Source: JBBSBY01 sp038205805 (GTDB taxonomy: Bacteria; Desulfobacterota; Desulfomonilia; Desulfomonilales; Desulfomonilaceae). From it: DNA of 15,754 bases. This document shows positions 7,006 through 15,100 of the stretch, one piece after another. The stretch's first letter is position 1; every line of letters begins with the position of its first letter. The position numbers were made by a program, and so were the translations under genes. Under the pieces are notes generated by a model. That model was given only the letters and a program-made list of their open reading frames with translations, was not told the origin of the DNA and ran no database searches. Location: NCBI GenBank assembly GCA_038205805.1, contig JBBRBO010000099.1, positions 1 through 15,754 on the forward strand, read 5' to 3'.

Positions 7006-7031
7006 CTGGTGTTCAATGGGCTGAACACCAG
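7006..7031 (-). promoter_or_regulatory. Perfect 10-bp inverted repeat in the MFS transporter leader
   Basis: CTGGTGTTCA (7006-7015) and TGAACACCAG (7022-7031) are exact complements around a six-base loop, 52-77 bases upstream of the transporter ATG. The arm length and spacing fit either a dimeric repressor site or an RNA hairpin. A second, smaller inverted repeat (TATAC-TTC-GTATA, 6971-6983) lies between it and the ribosome site. No regulator gene is adjacent. Confidence 0.5.
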
Positions 7032-7120
7032 TGCGGCGGGTAAAGTTTAGCCGTCCGAATACGAGGCAATCCTTTGTAAGGATGATTATTTGGATTGCTC
7101 GGATTGCGGTGAATAAAACC

Positions 7121-7149
7121 TTGACATTGAATTCGGGACGGCATAAAGT
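7121..7149 (+). promoter_or_regulatory. Sigma70-like promoter for the RRM gene
   Basis: A consensus -35 box TTGACA (7121-7126) is followed after 17 bases by TAAAGT (7144-7149), four of six matches to the -10 consensus. Transcription would begin near 7156, leaving a leader of about 215 bases before the RRM start. Long leaders are common for cold-induced RNA-binding protein genes, so the leader may be regulatory. Confidence 0.5.
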
Positions 7150-7370
7150 GATTGGTGAAGCTTAACTTGTGTTTCCCTACCGGATTCCTCTTGCTGGGAC
7201 CATCGGGCGTGATACAAGGATTAAGATCCTAGGACATAGGCGCCCCGTGCCGCGGATTTTTTCAAGTTGAATTCCAACCGATTTATCCCGTCCACTTGAG
7301 CCCTTGTTCGTTGTCGTAAACGCACCGTCGCGCTTAGTGATTGTGCTAATTTTTCAGGAGTTAGAAAAGA

Positions 7371-7709
7371 ATGGGAATTAACATTTACGTAGGTAACTTG
7401 TCTTTTGATTCAGGCGAAGAAGACCTTAAAAGCCTTTTTGAAGCCTACGGCCAGGTGGATTCAGCGAAGATCATAGTTGATCAGTTCACGAACAGATCAA
7501 GAGGATTCGGCTTTATCGAAATGCCTAATCGTGAAGAAGGCCTCCGGGCGATCAAGGAACTCGATTCCAAAGATCTGCATGGACGCACTCTGAAGGTAAA
7601 CGAAGCTCGTCCAAAGAATTCGGGCGGCGGCGGCGGTGGTGGTGGCGGCGGCGGTGGCGGCGGCGGTCGTCGTGATTCAGGCGGCGGCGGCGGCAAGTCC
7701 CGCTGGTAG
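7371..7709 (+). CDS. Small RRM RNA-binding protein with glycine-rich tail
   Basis: This 112-residue protein binds single-stranded RNA through one RRM domain (residues 3-80). RNP2 is IYVGNL (5-10) and RNP1 is RGFGFIEM (44-51), with the aromatic positions needed for base stacking. After the domain come 15 consecutive glycines (85-99), RRDS, five glycines and KSRW. This is the layout of cyanobacterial-type Rbp proteins, also found in many other bacteria and often cold-induced; here the regulation is inference. The start has AGGAG about ten bases upstream. The gene is monocistronic: a promoter lies at 7121-7149 and a strong terminator at 7741-7778. The glycine tract is coded by a GGC/GGT repeat that could change length by slippage. 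Confidence 0.93.
   Translation: MGINIYVGNLSFDSGEEDLKSLFEAYGQVDSAKIIVDQFTNRSRGFGFIEMPNREEGLRAIKELDSKDLHGRTLKVNEARPKNSGGGGGGGGGGGGGGGRRDSGGGGGKSRW
7623..7667 (+). repeat. GGC/GGT trinucleotide tract coding polyglycine
   Basis: Fifteen consecutive Gly codons, all GGC or GGT in short runs, make the low-complexity tail of the RRM protein. Such tracts can expand or contract by slippage in steps of one codon without breaking the frame. Confidence 0.75.
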
Positions 7710-7740
7710 TCTTCTTCTTCACTTCATAAGTCACTAAAGG

Positions 7741-7778
7741 AAGGCAAGGGCTTCACAAAGTCCTTGCCTTTTCTTTTC
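7741..7778 (+). terminator. Strong intrinsic terminator after the RRM gene
   Basis: AAGGCAAGGGCTT (7741-7753) pairs with AAGTCCTTGCCTT (7758-7770): 13 pairs with one G-T, a four-base loop CACA and a T-rich tail TTCTTTTC. It ends 25 bases before the radical SAM gene, so that gene needs readthrough or its own signal. Confidence 0.9.
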
Positions 7779-7802
7779 GAGGCCTAACTCTTAGGAGGTC
7801 AC

Positions 7803-9257
7803 GTGAGTACAACCTACAAACACGCCCTTTGCCTTCATCCCTACTTTCGTGACAGCCACTCCGGGTCGCTGGGATTGGCCGTTTTTCCGCCGGCCGGCCT
7901 CGAGTACATCGTGTCAGCCATCGAACCCCACGTGGACCGAGTCACGTTTGTAGATTTGCGTTTGCCCGGACCACTGCGTGAACTCCCAAAGCTCAAGCAA
8001 TTCATTGCCGACGAAGTGGATCTCTTGTGCATCAGCGTAAATTGGGAATACCACTTCAAGGAAGTATGCGCCACCGTGAACGCCTTACCAAAAGACGTGT
8101 TCACCGTTGTCGGCGGCAAACAAGCCACGGATTCCATTGAAGAAGTCTTCGCTCAATGCCCCGCCGTTGACGTGGTCGTGCGAGGGGAGGGTGAAGAAGC
8201 CATAGCAGAGATCGCCGCCGGTAAGCCCTTGACGGATATTTTGGGTATTTCCTATCGCAACGGCGCCGAGATCATCCACAACGACAAGCGCACCTTGCAG
8301 AAAGTTGACACATACCGCCACCCAAACCGCAATCTGCGTAGCTCAAAATATCACATGAACATCAGCGACTTCGCCCTGCGCGGGGAAGAATTCGACATGC
8401 TTATCACTGCGCGCGGGTGTCCACACAAGTGTAAATTCTGCACATTCACCCTGAGCCCTTGGGGCCAGAAGCGCAACTACTCCGCCCGTTCCATTGATTC
8501 GGTGATAGAAGAACTACGACAAATTTCAGCCGGCATTATTCTCATCGGAGACGAAGACTTCTTCGTCAATCCCGCGAGGGCAAAAGCCCTGTGCGAACGA
8601 ATCACCGCGGAGGGCATCACGAAACGCTTCGCAGTTCAGGCGCGAATAGAAATCTATAAGCATCCCGACGTCTTGGCTGCGGCTGTCGCAGCGGGCATCA
8701 AGCTCATACTCTTCGGAATAGAATCACCCACGGATCGCATCCTTGCGCAACTGGATAAGGGCTTCACCACTGATACCGTCCGCGAGGCCTTCGAGACGTT
8801 CCGCCAATACCCCATTTATTATCACGGGTACTTCATTTACGGGAATGTCACGGAAACGGACGAGGAGATGATGCAGATCCCCGTGTACGCTAAGGAACTC
8901 GGGCTGGACTCCATTACCTACCAGAAGCTCCGGATTGAACGATATTCACCACTCAAAGAGCTGGTGGAAACGACACCGGGCTGGTACATCGGCGACGACA
9001 ATATCGTCTATCGAGAAGGCATCGGTCGCCCCGGGCTTAAGCGCATCAGCGCTCAAATCACGCGCAAGTTTTATACACCCAATCAACTCTTGAAGACGGG
9101 CTCCAAGATGGTCAAGGTGGGCCTTTTCACGCGGCGGAGCATAACTCCGCTCATGATTGCCGCGCCGTTTATCCTTGGCCACACGGTGCAGCGAAAGCTG
9201 GCCAAGAAGATGCGAGGTTTCGCCTTCTGGCGTCGTCTCACAGAGTCCGAGGCGTAG
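7803..9257 (+). CDS. B12-binding-type radical SAM protein
   Basis: The 484-residue product should use a 4Fe-4S cluster and S-adenosylmethionine for radical chemistry. Residues about 5-140 form a cobalamin-binding-like domain (VGGKQATDSIEEVF, VDVVVRGEGEEAIAEI), without the DxHxxG motif of methionine-synthase-type B12 domains, as is usual for this class. The radical SAM core follows with the cluster motif ARGCPHKCKFC (Cys206, Cys210, Cys213) and later ILIGDEDFFVNPARAKALC and LILFGIESPTDRIL. The C-terminus (about 410-484) carries one short hydrophobic stretch, SITPLMIAAPFILGH, between basic segments and could touch the membrane. The GTG start has a near-perfect AGGAGG four bases upstream. Relatives act as methylases or cyclases on lipids, pigments and antibiotics; nothing nearby identifies the substrate. 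Confidence 0.9.
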   Translation: MSTTYKHALCLHPYFRDSHSGSLGLAVFPPAGLEYIVSAIEPHVDRVTFVDLRLPGPLRELPKLKQFIADEVDLLCISVNWEYHFKEVCATVNALPKDVFTVVGGKQATDSIEEVFAQCPAVDVVVRGEGEEAIAEIAAGKPLTDILGISYRNGAEIIHNDKRTLQKVDTYRHPNRNLRSSKYHMNISDFALRGEEFDMLITARGCPHKCKFCTFTLSPWGQKRNYSARSIDSVIEELRQISAGIILIGDEDFFVNPARAKALCERITAEGITKRFAVQARIEIYKHPDVLAAAVAAGIKLILFGIESPTDRILAQLDKGFTTDTVREAFETFRQYPIYYHGYFIYGNVTETDEEMMQIPVYAKELGLDSITYQKLRIERYSPLKELVETTPGWYIGDDNIVYREGIGRPGLKRISAQITRKFYTPNQLLKTGSKMVKVGLFTRRSITPLMIAAPFILGHTVQRKLAKKMRGFAFWRRLTESEA

Positions 9258-9341
9258 CAGGCGAGGAAAAACTTAGACGGCCGCAGCCTTACGCTTATCC
9301 TAATACCAATGCGTACTCGAGGACGTACTCTTAGGGAGAAC

Positions 9342-9355
9342 CTTCTTGCAAGAAG
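9342..9355. repeat. 14-base perfect palindrome
   Basis: CTTCTTGCAAGAAG is fully self-complementary without a loop, in the form of a dimeric protein-binding site. It lies 85 bases past the radical SAM stop, with no gene start close by. Confidence 0.35.
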
Positions 9356-9726
9356 TTTCTCTCCAAACCTCTCTCCAAGAACGTTCGCAATTGCGGGAAT
9401 GGGCTTTTCTCAAGGGAAAAATGCCGCTTCCGGCGATTATCATGATCTTCTTAAAAGAGATTGTAAAAACCTGCTTTGTAAAAAAGCTCGGCCAATATTG
9501 AAAATATATTAGGAAAAGATTGCCGTCACGACAGTAAGAACTGGGGGAATCCTCGTGCAGGAAGGTTTGTCCCTTGACCACTTTCCGAGCACTCCAGCCT
9601 GCTCAAAATGCCGTTTCTTGAAGCCAAATGCCTTGCATCAAACAAACCTCTCGGCAAAAAAAAATCGGAATGTCCCATCTATTGGCAGATAGAGTTCATG
9701 CTTATCAGTACAAATTGTTCCAATCG

Positions 9727-9735
9727 TGTGATAAT
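9727..9735 (+). promoter_or_regulatory. Extended -10 promoter candidate for the zinc-ribbon gene
   Basis: TGT followed by GATAAT matches an extended -10 element, about 45 bases before the ATG at 9779. No good -35 box is seen at the proper distance, which is tolerable for an extended -10. Confidence 0.3.
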
Positions 9736-9778
9736 ATTCAACCGCAGCGAGTCCCGAACGAGAGAAGAGGATTTACCA

Positions 9779-10017
9779 ATGGCAGCCTTCTACAACGTAC
9801 CTGTGGTTTGGTTGGACGGCACTCAAACAAGAGGCAGGGGTGTAGGAAACAACGCGGCTTGGTTGTGCAAATGCGGTGAGGTGCTGCTAGCCCCCCTATA
9901 TACCCGATTGACCCATGCCCTGGCCCTCCTGGCGGTTCTCGCTGCGGTAGACGTTTCAGGGTCGTTCGTGGCACGGGTCCGCAGTTCGTTGATCGAGTCG
10001 AGGAAGAAATGGCCTAA
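9779..10017 (+). pseudogene. Small zinc-ribbon protein gene, frameshifted at a run of six C
   Basis: From the ATG at 9779 (AAGAGGA about seven bases upstream) the frame reads VVWLDGTQTRGRGVGNNAAW then LCKCGEVLLAP. It then meets CCCCCC (9891-9896). Reading on in the same frame gives an unrelated tail ending at 10036. Moving back one base there instead gives IYPIDPCPGPPGGSRC and GRRFRVVRGTGPQFVDRVEEE, ending with TAA at 10015-10017. The rejoined product, about 79 residues, supplies both halves of a four-cysteine zinc site (CKC...C...C), which strongly suggests this is the ancestral frame. One C missing from a run of seven would explain it. It could be an inactivating mutation, a sequencing or assembly error, or a slippage site. 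I do not know the family name or function; it lies 230 bases upstream of hicA. Confidence 0.65.
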
Positions 10018-10248
10018 CAGCACGAATAGAGCATAAGACAGGGGTTGAATAAGAAGAGTCTGACTAGCACCTGTCGAGATATAGTGTGGGGCGGTTCAAG
10101 AAGATCCAAACGCACAGCGAGCGCGCCAGGAACGTCAGCGAAGATGGAGAAGGAAGAATCACTCTCCCCATCTAATTTCATGTCTTGTCCAGAAGATTTT
10201 GTGGAACTTGTTCTTGCATCGTGTGTATAAATAGGTACGATCAGTCTC
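10018..10248. other. Intergenic stretch before hicA
   Basis: No gene is supported. Near the right end TATAAA (about 10225-10230) could be the -10 of the hicAB promoter, with no clear -35 partner. HicB-type antitoxins usually repress their own promoter, so an operator is expected here, but I see no convincing long inverted repeat. Confidence 0.35.
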
Positions 10249-10455
10249 ATGGATAGTCGTGAGATCATAAAGAGGCTTAAAGAGGACGGATGGTACGAGG
10301 TTGACCAAGATGGAGATCACATTCAGTTCAAGCATGAGACCAAAAAGGGGCGCGTAACGGTCACCCACCCCGTCAAAGATATCCCCAAGGGGACTCTTGG
10401 AAACATCAGACGTCAATCGGGTTTAGATTTACGCCGACAGTTTGAAAACATATAG
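10249..10455 (+). CDS. hicA: HicA toxin, mRNA interferase
   Basis: HicA folds like a double-stranded RNA-binding domain and cuts mRNA, stopping growth when free of HicB. The 68-residue product is the usual length and has the full pattern: MDSREIIKRLKEDGW, then the catalytic His in DGDHIQFKH (His24), VTVTHPVKDIPKGTLGNIRRQSG and a basic C-terminus. The position before the catalytic His is Asp, where Ser is most common. hicB starts eight bases after its stop, giving the classical toxin-first operon. It lies in an accessory patch next to a dead insertion sequence, which suits a mobile toxin-antitoxin module. Confidence 0.93.
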   Translation: MDSREIIKRLKEDGWYEVDQDGDHIQFKHETKKGRVTVTHPVKDIPKGTLGNIRRQSGLDLRRQFENI

Positions 10456-10463
10456 AGGTGAAA

Positions 10464-10853
10464 ATGAAGACCTACTATGCACTGCTTCGCAAGGAAGAAG
10501 ATACCGTCTATGGGGTGGATTTTCCTGATTTTCCCGGCTGTATCACGGCTGGTGAAACCCTGGACCAGGTTTGTAAGAGAGCGCCGGAAGTGTTGCGATT
10601 TCATATCAAGGGAATACTTGAAGATGGAGAGGAAATCCCAAATCCGACTTCTCTAGACGAAATAATAGCTGATCCCGATAACAAAGGTGCTGTTCCTTTT
10701 CCAGTCCAGGCGCCGGAGGGAAAAACCAAACGTATAAATATTACTGTCTCAGAGGATACGCTCAAGGAAATTGACGATTATGTTCGCAAACACAGTATGT
10801 CCCGGTCGGCTTTTCTGGCTAGTGCAGCTCTAAAAACTATCAAGACTGCTTGA
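10464..10853 (+). CDS. hicB: HicB antitoxin
   Basis: HicB binds and blocks HicA, and its DNA-binding end usually represses the operon. The 129-residue protein has the N-terminal partial RNase H-like fold (YYALLRKEEDTVYGVDFPDF then PGCITAGETLDQ) and a C-terminal ribbon-helix-helix-like segment (KTKRINITVSEDTLKEIDDY then VRKHSMSRSAFLASAA, about residues 88-125). I chose the ATG at 10464 because GAGGTG lies five bases before it; a GTG at 10458 would overlap that site and add two residues. It is intact and complete, so the module is probably functional. A weak hairpin with eight or nine T follows at 10901-10921. Confidence 0.93.
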   Translation: MKTYYALLRKEEDTVYGVDFPDFPGCITAGETLDQVCKRAPEVLRFHIKGILEDGEEIPNPTSLDEIIADPDNKGAVPFPVQAPEGKTKRINITVSEDTLKEIDDYVRKHSMSRSAFLASAALKTIKTA

Positions 10854-10900
10854 GTTCTTCTTTTGTAGCGAAAGCAGGGCGACATTAGTAGAGATTGAAT

Positions 10901-10921
10901 AGCAGGCGATTGCTTTTTTTT
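10901..10921 (+). terminator. Weak intrinsic terminator after hicB
   Basis: AGCAG (10901-10905) pairs with TTGCT (10910-10914, one G-T) around GCGA, and a run of T follows to 10921. The stem is short, but the T run and the place 48 bases after hicB support it. Confidence 0.45.
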
Positions 10922-10947
10922 AGCCTTCTAAATCTCTTGGTCCTCTC

Positions 10948-11011
10948 CAGGTCTCTTAGGATGAGCCCTCGCAAACAATGACTCAAAACCCCGCCAGTTG
11001 GATGAGACCTG
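10948..11011. repeat. 8-bp inverted repeat beside the transposase remnant
   Basis: CAGGTCTC (10948-10955) and GAGACCTG (11004-11011) are exact complements 48 bases apart, just beyond the 3' end of the transposase remnant. They could mark rearranged insertion-sequence ends, but no matching copy was seen on the other side of the transposase. Confidence 0.25.
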
Positions 11012-11022
11012 CATAAGAGTCA

Positions 11023-11738
11023 CTACCTGAATGATTTGTTTCTCATGGTGAGGATTGCCCATACCCTTTCCAATGGGTTATAGCTCTCCCGCCGCACGTA
11101 ACTGAAGGGTTACCTTGCATATCCGCTGAACTCGACGGTAATGACTGTGGCGCCCTTGATTTCAACATTACCCCGGATAAATCCGGAAAGGGTCTTTGCC
11201 TTGAGATTGCCTGCTACCATAGCCTTGACTCTGCCTCTACGTTCAGCAATTCCGACTACGGAAAACTTCTTTGTTCCACGACCACGCTTCACATCATCAT
11301 CGGTGCTTCCATCATTGTGTTTTCTCGGCTTTCCTCCTACATAAGTCTCATCAGCTTCTACTATGCCGCTGAGAAGGTCCCTCTGCTCAACCGTTGCCTT
11401 ACGGATCTCATCCCCATATACCAAGCAGTGTCTTTATTTACCCTAATGTCACGAGCAAGTTGACGAGCCGAGATGCCCTTCTTAGCATTGAGGATAAGAG
11501 ATATAGCAAGGAACCACTTCTGAAGGTGTAACTTGGTATCATGAAAAACAGTGCCCACAGTAACAGAGTAGGAAGTATTACAGGAATTGCAGATATAACG
11601 GTGTTCTTTGGGGCGCGCTGTTGCCTTGTCGGAACCACAATAGGGACATCGCGGTCCCCCTGCCCATCGAACTCGTTCAAGATGAACAAGACAATCATTA
11701 TCTGTTGGAAATTGGTGGTACATAGTCGTGATATCCAT
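11023..11738 (-). pseudogene. IS1595-family transposase remnant
   Basis: The start (ATG 11738, GAGG upstream) and first 100 residues are the IS1595-type N-terminus: HLERVRWAGGPRCPYCGSDK, a zinc ribbon (CPYC...CNSC), FHDTKLHLQKWFLAI and SARQLARDIRVNKDTAWYMG. Near 11405-11407 one base has been lost, most simply from ATGAGAATCCGT. The second frame continues with RKATVEQRDLLSGIVEADET then YVGGKPRKH, which holds the first catalytic Asp. The second catalytic Asp is lost: the motif expected as VITDE reads VITVE. A stop follows at 11110. In the same frame past that stop, YVRRESYNPLERVWAIL (about 11050-11100) matches the motif with the third acidic residue, but the linker of roughly 20-30 residues before it is missing. 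The transposase is therefore dead. No terminal inverted repeats were found. Confidence 0.85.
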
Positions 11739-12107
11739 CGTAGCCTCGGCAGTTCACTGCCTTTATCTAGGACTAGAATATCAGACTTCGGAGGGCTTGT
11801 TACGGACAATCTGCCGATAGTTGGGACATTCCGAAAAAATGAGAATTTCCGAAACTTATTGATTGTGATATACTGAAGTCAGGCGTAGCGTACAAAATTA
11901 GTAATAGTTCATCGACGGCAAACCTACGTCGATCCGATGTGGCGCCCGCCTTGGGAACGAGCTGTAGTAAACATTCTCATAGACCGGCATAGTTGAAGCG
12001 ACACAAATCCGAGTTTCCGGATTGATGTGGGTTGAATCCATACACTTCGGAGGCCATATTTACTTTTGCTGATTGCCCGACCCACATGGGGTCCTGAGTA
12101 AACCACC
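11739..12107. other. Intergenic region upstream of the CheB/CheR fusion
   Basis: No gene is supported. The left part is the upstream flank of the transposase remnant, with a GGCAG/CTGCC hairpin (11748-11761) overlapping its ribosome site and a direct repeat of TTCCGAAA near 11829-11855. The right part is the leader of the CheB/CheR gene, with a possible promoter at 11846-11874. Confidence 0.4.
11846..11874 (+). promoter_or_regulatory. Candidate promoter for the CheB/CheR fusion operon
   Basis: An extended -10 element, TGA plus TATACT (11866-11874), has a weak -35 (TTTCCG, three of six) 17 bases upstream. Transcription would start near 11881, about 227 bases before the ATG. Confidence 0.33.
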
Positions 12108-15100
12108 ATGACCGAGAAGAAAGCAGATAGCGAGTTTTTAAAGCCGCAGTCCCATGATGGGAAAGCCGCTCTCGATGAGGGCGCTAAAACGCAACAGCTT
12201 TCGGATGACGGCGATGGGGACGGGAACGCGGCCTCGGAAGCGCACAAACCGCAGACAGCGCAGGGCGCCGACTCGAACGACGGAGACGAGACGGCTGAGT
12301 GTACTCACGATGAGAGCCCGCCCGTCGCCGCCCCTACGGCTTCCGATGATTTTCCCGTTGTAGGGATTGGCGCATCCGCAGGAGGGCTCGAGGCATTCGA
12401 GCGCTTTTTCACGGCCATGCCCCCGGACACCGGGGTAGCTTTCGTTATCATTCAGCACCTGGATCCTAAGCACAAAAGTATATTACCTGAACTCTTGCGG
12501 GGCTTCACTCGTATGCCGGTTCGAGAACCTACGCACGGGATGGCCATAGAACCGAATTCCGTGTACGTTATCGCGCCCGGTAAAGACATGACCATCAGAG
12601 ATGGCCGTCTCTACTTGGAAGCTCAACCTGACGGCCGACCCCGACATCCCATAGACCGCTTCTTCCGTTCTTTGGCGGAATACAAGAGAGACAAGGCTAT
12701 CGAGATTTTGCTCTCCGGCGCGGCCGCGGAAGGAACGCTCGGCCTGACCTTGCTCAAGGGCGAGGGAGGCATGATTATGGTGCAAGATCCCTCGTCGGCA
12801 AAGTTTGATGGAATGCCGCGGAGCGCAATCGCCACACGGCTCGTTGACATCATAGCGCCGCCCTCTCAAATGGCGGGAGAACTCATCGCGTACCTTAAAC
12901 ATCCCTTGAGAGCGCGAACAGCGGAATGCGCTCCTGTGGATGAGTTGCCTTCAGATTACCTTCAGAAGATATTTGCACTGGTGAAACACCAAACCCGACA
13001 TGATTTCTCTCGATACAAGCACAGCACCATTATGCGCCGCGCCGAACGACGTATGGCGGTAAAGCAAATATCCTCATACAAAGACTACGTCACATTCCTT
13101 CAGGGTAATCCCTCGGAAGTGGAAACTCTCTTCTTCGAGTTGTTGATAGGGGTTACAAGCTTTTTTCGCGATTCTGAAGCCTTCGAAGTCCTTAAGACCG
13201 ATGTCTTGACGCCCCTTGTGAAGAACGCAACATCGAGGGGCAGTGTTCGGGTGTGGGTCCCCGGTTGCTCCACGGGAGAAGAGGCCTATTCTATAGCGAT
13301 CCTTCTTCAGGAAGTCCTCGATCAAATGCAGGTCGATATTGATATTCAGATATTCGCCACGGATATAGACAAGAACGCGATAGAGAAGGCCCGAACCGGC
13401 GCATATCCCCTGAGCGCGGCTGCGGACATAGAACCCGAGCGCTTGCAGCGCTTCTTTGTTCAGCGAGATAACCTCTATTACGTCAAGAAAGCCATTCGGG
13501 AAATGGTGGTCTTCGCAGACCAGAATGTCATAACTGATCCACCCTTCTCGAAACTGAATCTGGTGAGTTGTAGAAATCTTCTTATCTATCTCGGCGCAGA
13601 TCTCCAAAAAAAGGTCTTCCCCATTTTTCATTTCGCCCTCAATAAAGATGGGTGTCTCTTTCTTGGGACATCCGAGACCACAGGGGAGTTCTCCGATCTA
13701 TTTATCACCTTGGATCGCAAGTGGAAAATATTCGGTCGCAGAGAAGTAGTCGGCGGTAAAATATTCACAACGGAATTCTCCACGTCTCGGCTTTCCGATT
13801 CCGCTCCGCTCCTGGAAAACAAGAGTTCGCCGCCGCTTCCCGCCATGGCTGATTACCGTGAGATCGCCGAACGAGCGCTCCTTGACAACTACGGGGCGCT
13901 GGGTGTGCTGTTCAATGAACATCAGGATGTGCTGTACTTTCATGGGGCCACGGGAAAATTTTTGCAGCCCCCAACCGGAGAAGTGAGCTGGAATTTACTA
14001 GGCATGGCCAGGGAGGGGCTAAGAATCCACTTGGCCAACGCTATTCGCAAAGCCTCCGCCTACAATGAGCCGGCCCGACGCCGAAACATCGAGGTAAAAG
14101 CGGACGGCGGCGTCATGCTCGTAAACCTAACCGTTCGCCCAATTCTGGACCCGCCCGCACGACGCGGTTTGATGTTCGCAGTATTCGAAGAAGTGCGAGA
14201 CCAAGAGGGGGTGCCCGCAACGGAGTCCCCCGAACCGGCGGAAAACGAAAACACCATAATGCGTGTGCGTCAGCTTGAACATGAACTGATGTCTACAAAG
14301 GAATATCTCCAGACTGCTATCGAGGAATTTGAGACCGCCAACGAAGAACTTAAGTCCACCAATGAGGAACTCCAGTCCGCCAACGAAGAACTCCAGAGCA
14401 CCAATGAAGAACTGGAAATGGCGGATGAAGAGCAACAATCCATCAACGAAGAGTTGAATACCGTCAACGCTGAACTCCAGAATAAGATCGACGCCCTCTC
14501 AAAAGTCAACAACGACATGAACATCCTGTTGGCGAGCACGCAAATCGGCACGATATTTCTTGACACGGATCTGAATATTCAAAGATTCACTCCCACTGTG
14601 ACAAAAATCATTAATCTCATTCAGACGGATATCGGCCGACCCATAAGCCACATCGTGTCCAATCTTCACTATGATAATTTGGTTACGGACGTTCATAACG
14701 TGCTTACTGACTTGGCGTCGAAGAAGATGGAGGTTCAGACCAAAAGCGGCGATTGGTATTTCATGAGCATCCTGCCCTACCGCACCACGGAAAACGTCAT
14801 CGAAGGCGTCGCGGTGACTTTCGTGGATATAAGCGAACGTAAAAAAATTGAAGAGACCGCACAATTGGGGTTTACGCTTGCGGTAGCGACCTTGGAATGT
14901 TCACGATCCCCTATGGCGCTGTTGGATACGCAGGGCACGGTAATTTCTACAAACCGGCGATTTACCGAGATGTTTGGTGAATTCCAGGAAGACGCCTCAG
15001 GGAAGCGGCTGTATCAACATTCTCATCAGGGGACGTTCGCATTACCGTCCTGGAAAACCCTGCTGAAAGAACTCCTCCCCAATCACGATAAAGTGAATAA

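Larger units (their letters stand above)
6955..7370. other. Divergent promoter region of the MFS transporter and RRM genes
   Basis: No gene is seen. On the left is the transporter leader, with a ribosome site (6959-6966 on the minus strand), a TATAC/GTATA inverted repeat (6971-6983) and a ten-base inverted repeat (7006-7031). In the middle is a plus-strand promoter (7121-7149). The rest is the long leader of the RRM gene, ending in AGGAG (7356-7360), with a small AGGAT/ATCCT repeat (about 7217-7230). Confidence 0.5.
9258..9778. other. Gene-free stretch after the radical SAM gene
   Basis: No gene is supported; frames are short and resemble nothing. It contains a 14-base self-complementary sequence, CTTCTTGCAAGAAG (9342-9355). 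Near 9278-9298 is a GC-rich CGGCCGCAGCCTTACGCTTAT segment, whose reverse complement loosely resembles the intergenic motifs at 1820 and 5334. Its right end carries a promoter-like element (9727-9735) for the frameshifted zinc-ribbon gene. Confidence 0.45.

Noticed and set aside
9309..9512. 67-codon frame in the gap after the radical SAM gene
   Set aside because: No ribosome site, low resemblance to any protein, and codon use unlike neighbours.
9896..9900. Programmed -1 frameshift as the sure reason for the split zinc-ribbon gene
   Set aside because: The C run allows Pro-tRNA slippage, but no canonical X-XXY-YYZ heptamer in phase or clear downstream stem was found; a one-base loss is simpler.
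10045..10268. Short frames on both strands upstream of hicA
   Set aside because: Low-complexity composition, no start signals, and they overlap the expected hicAB promoter.
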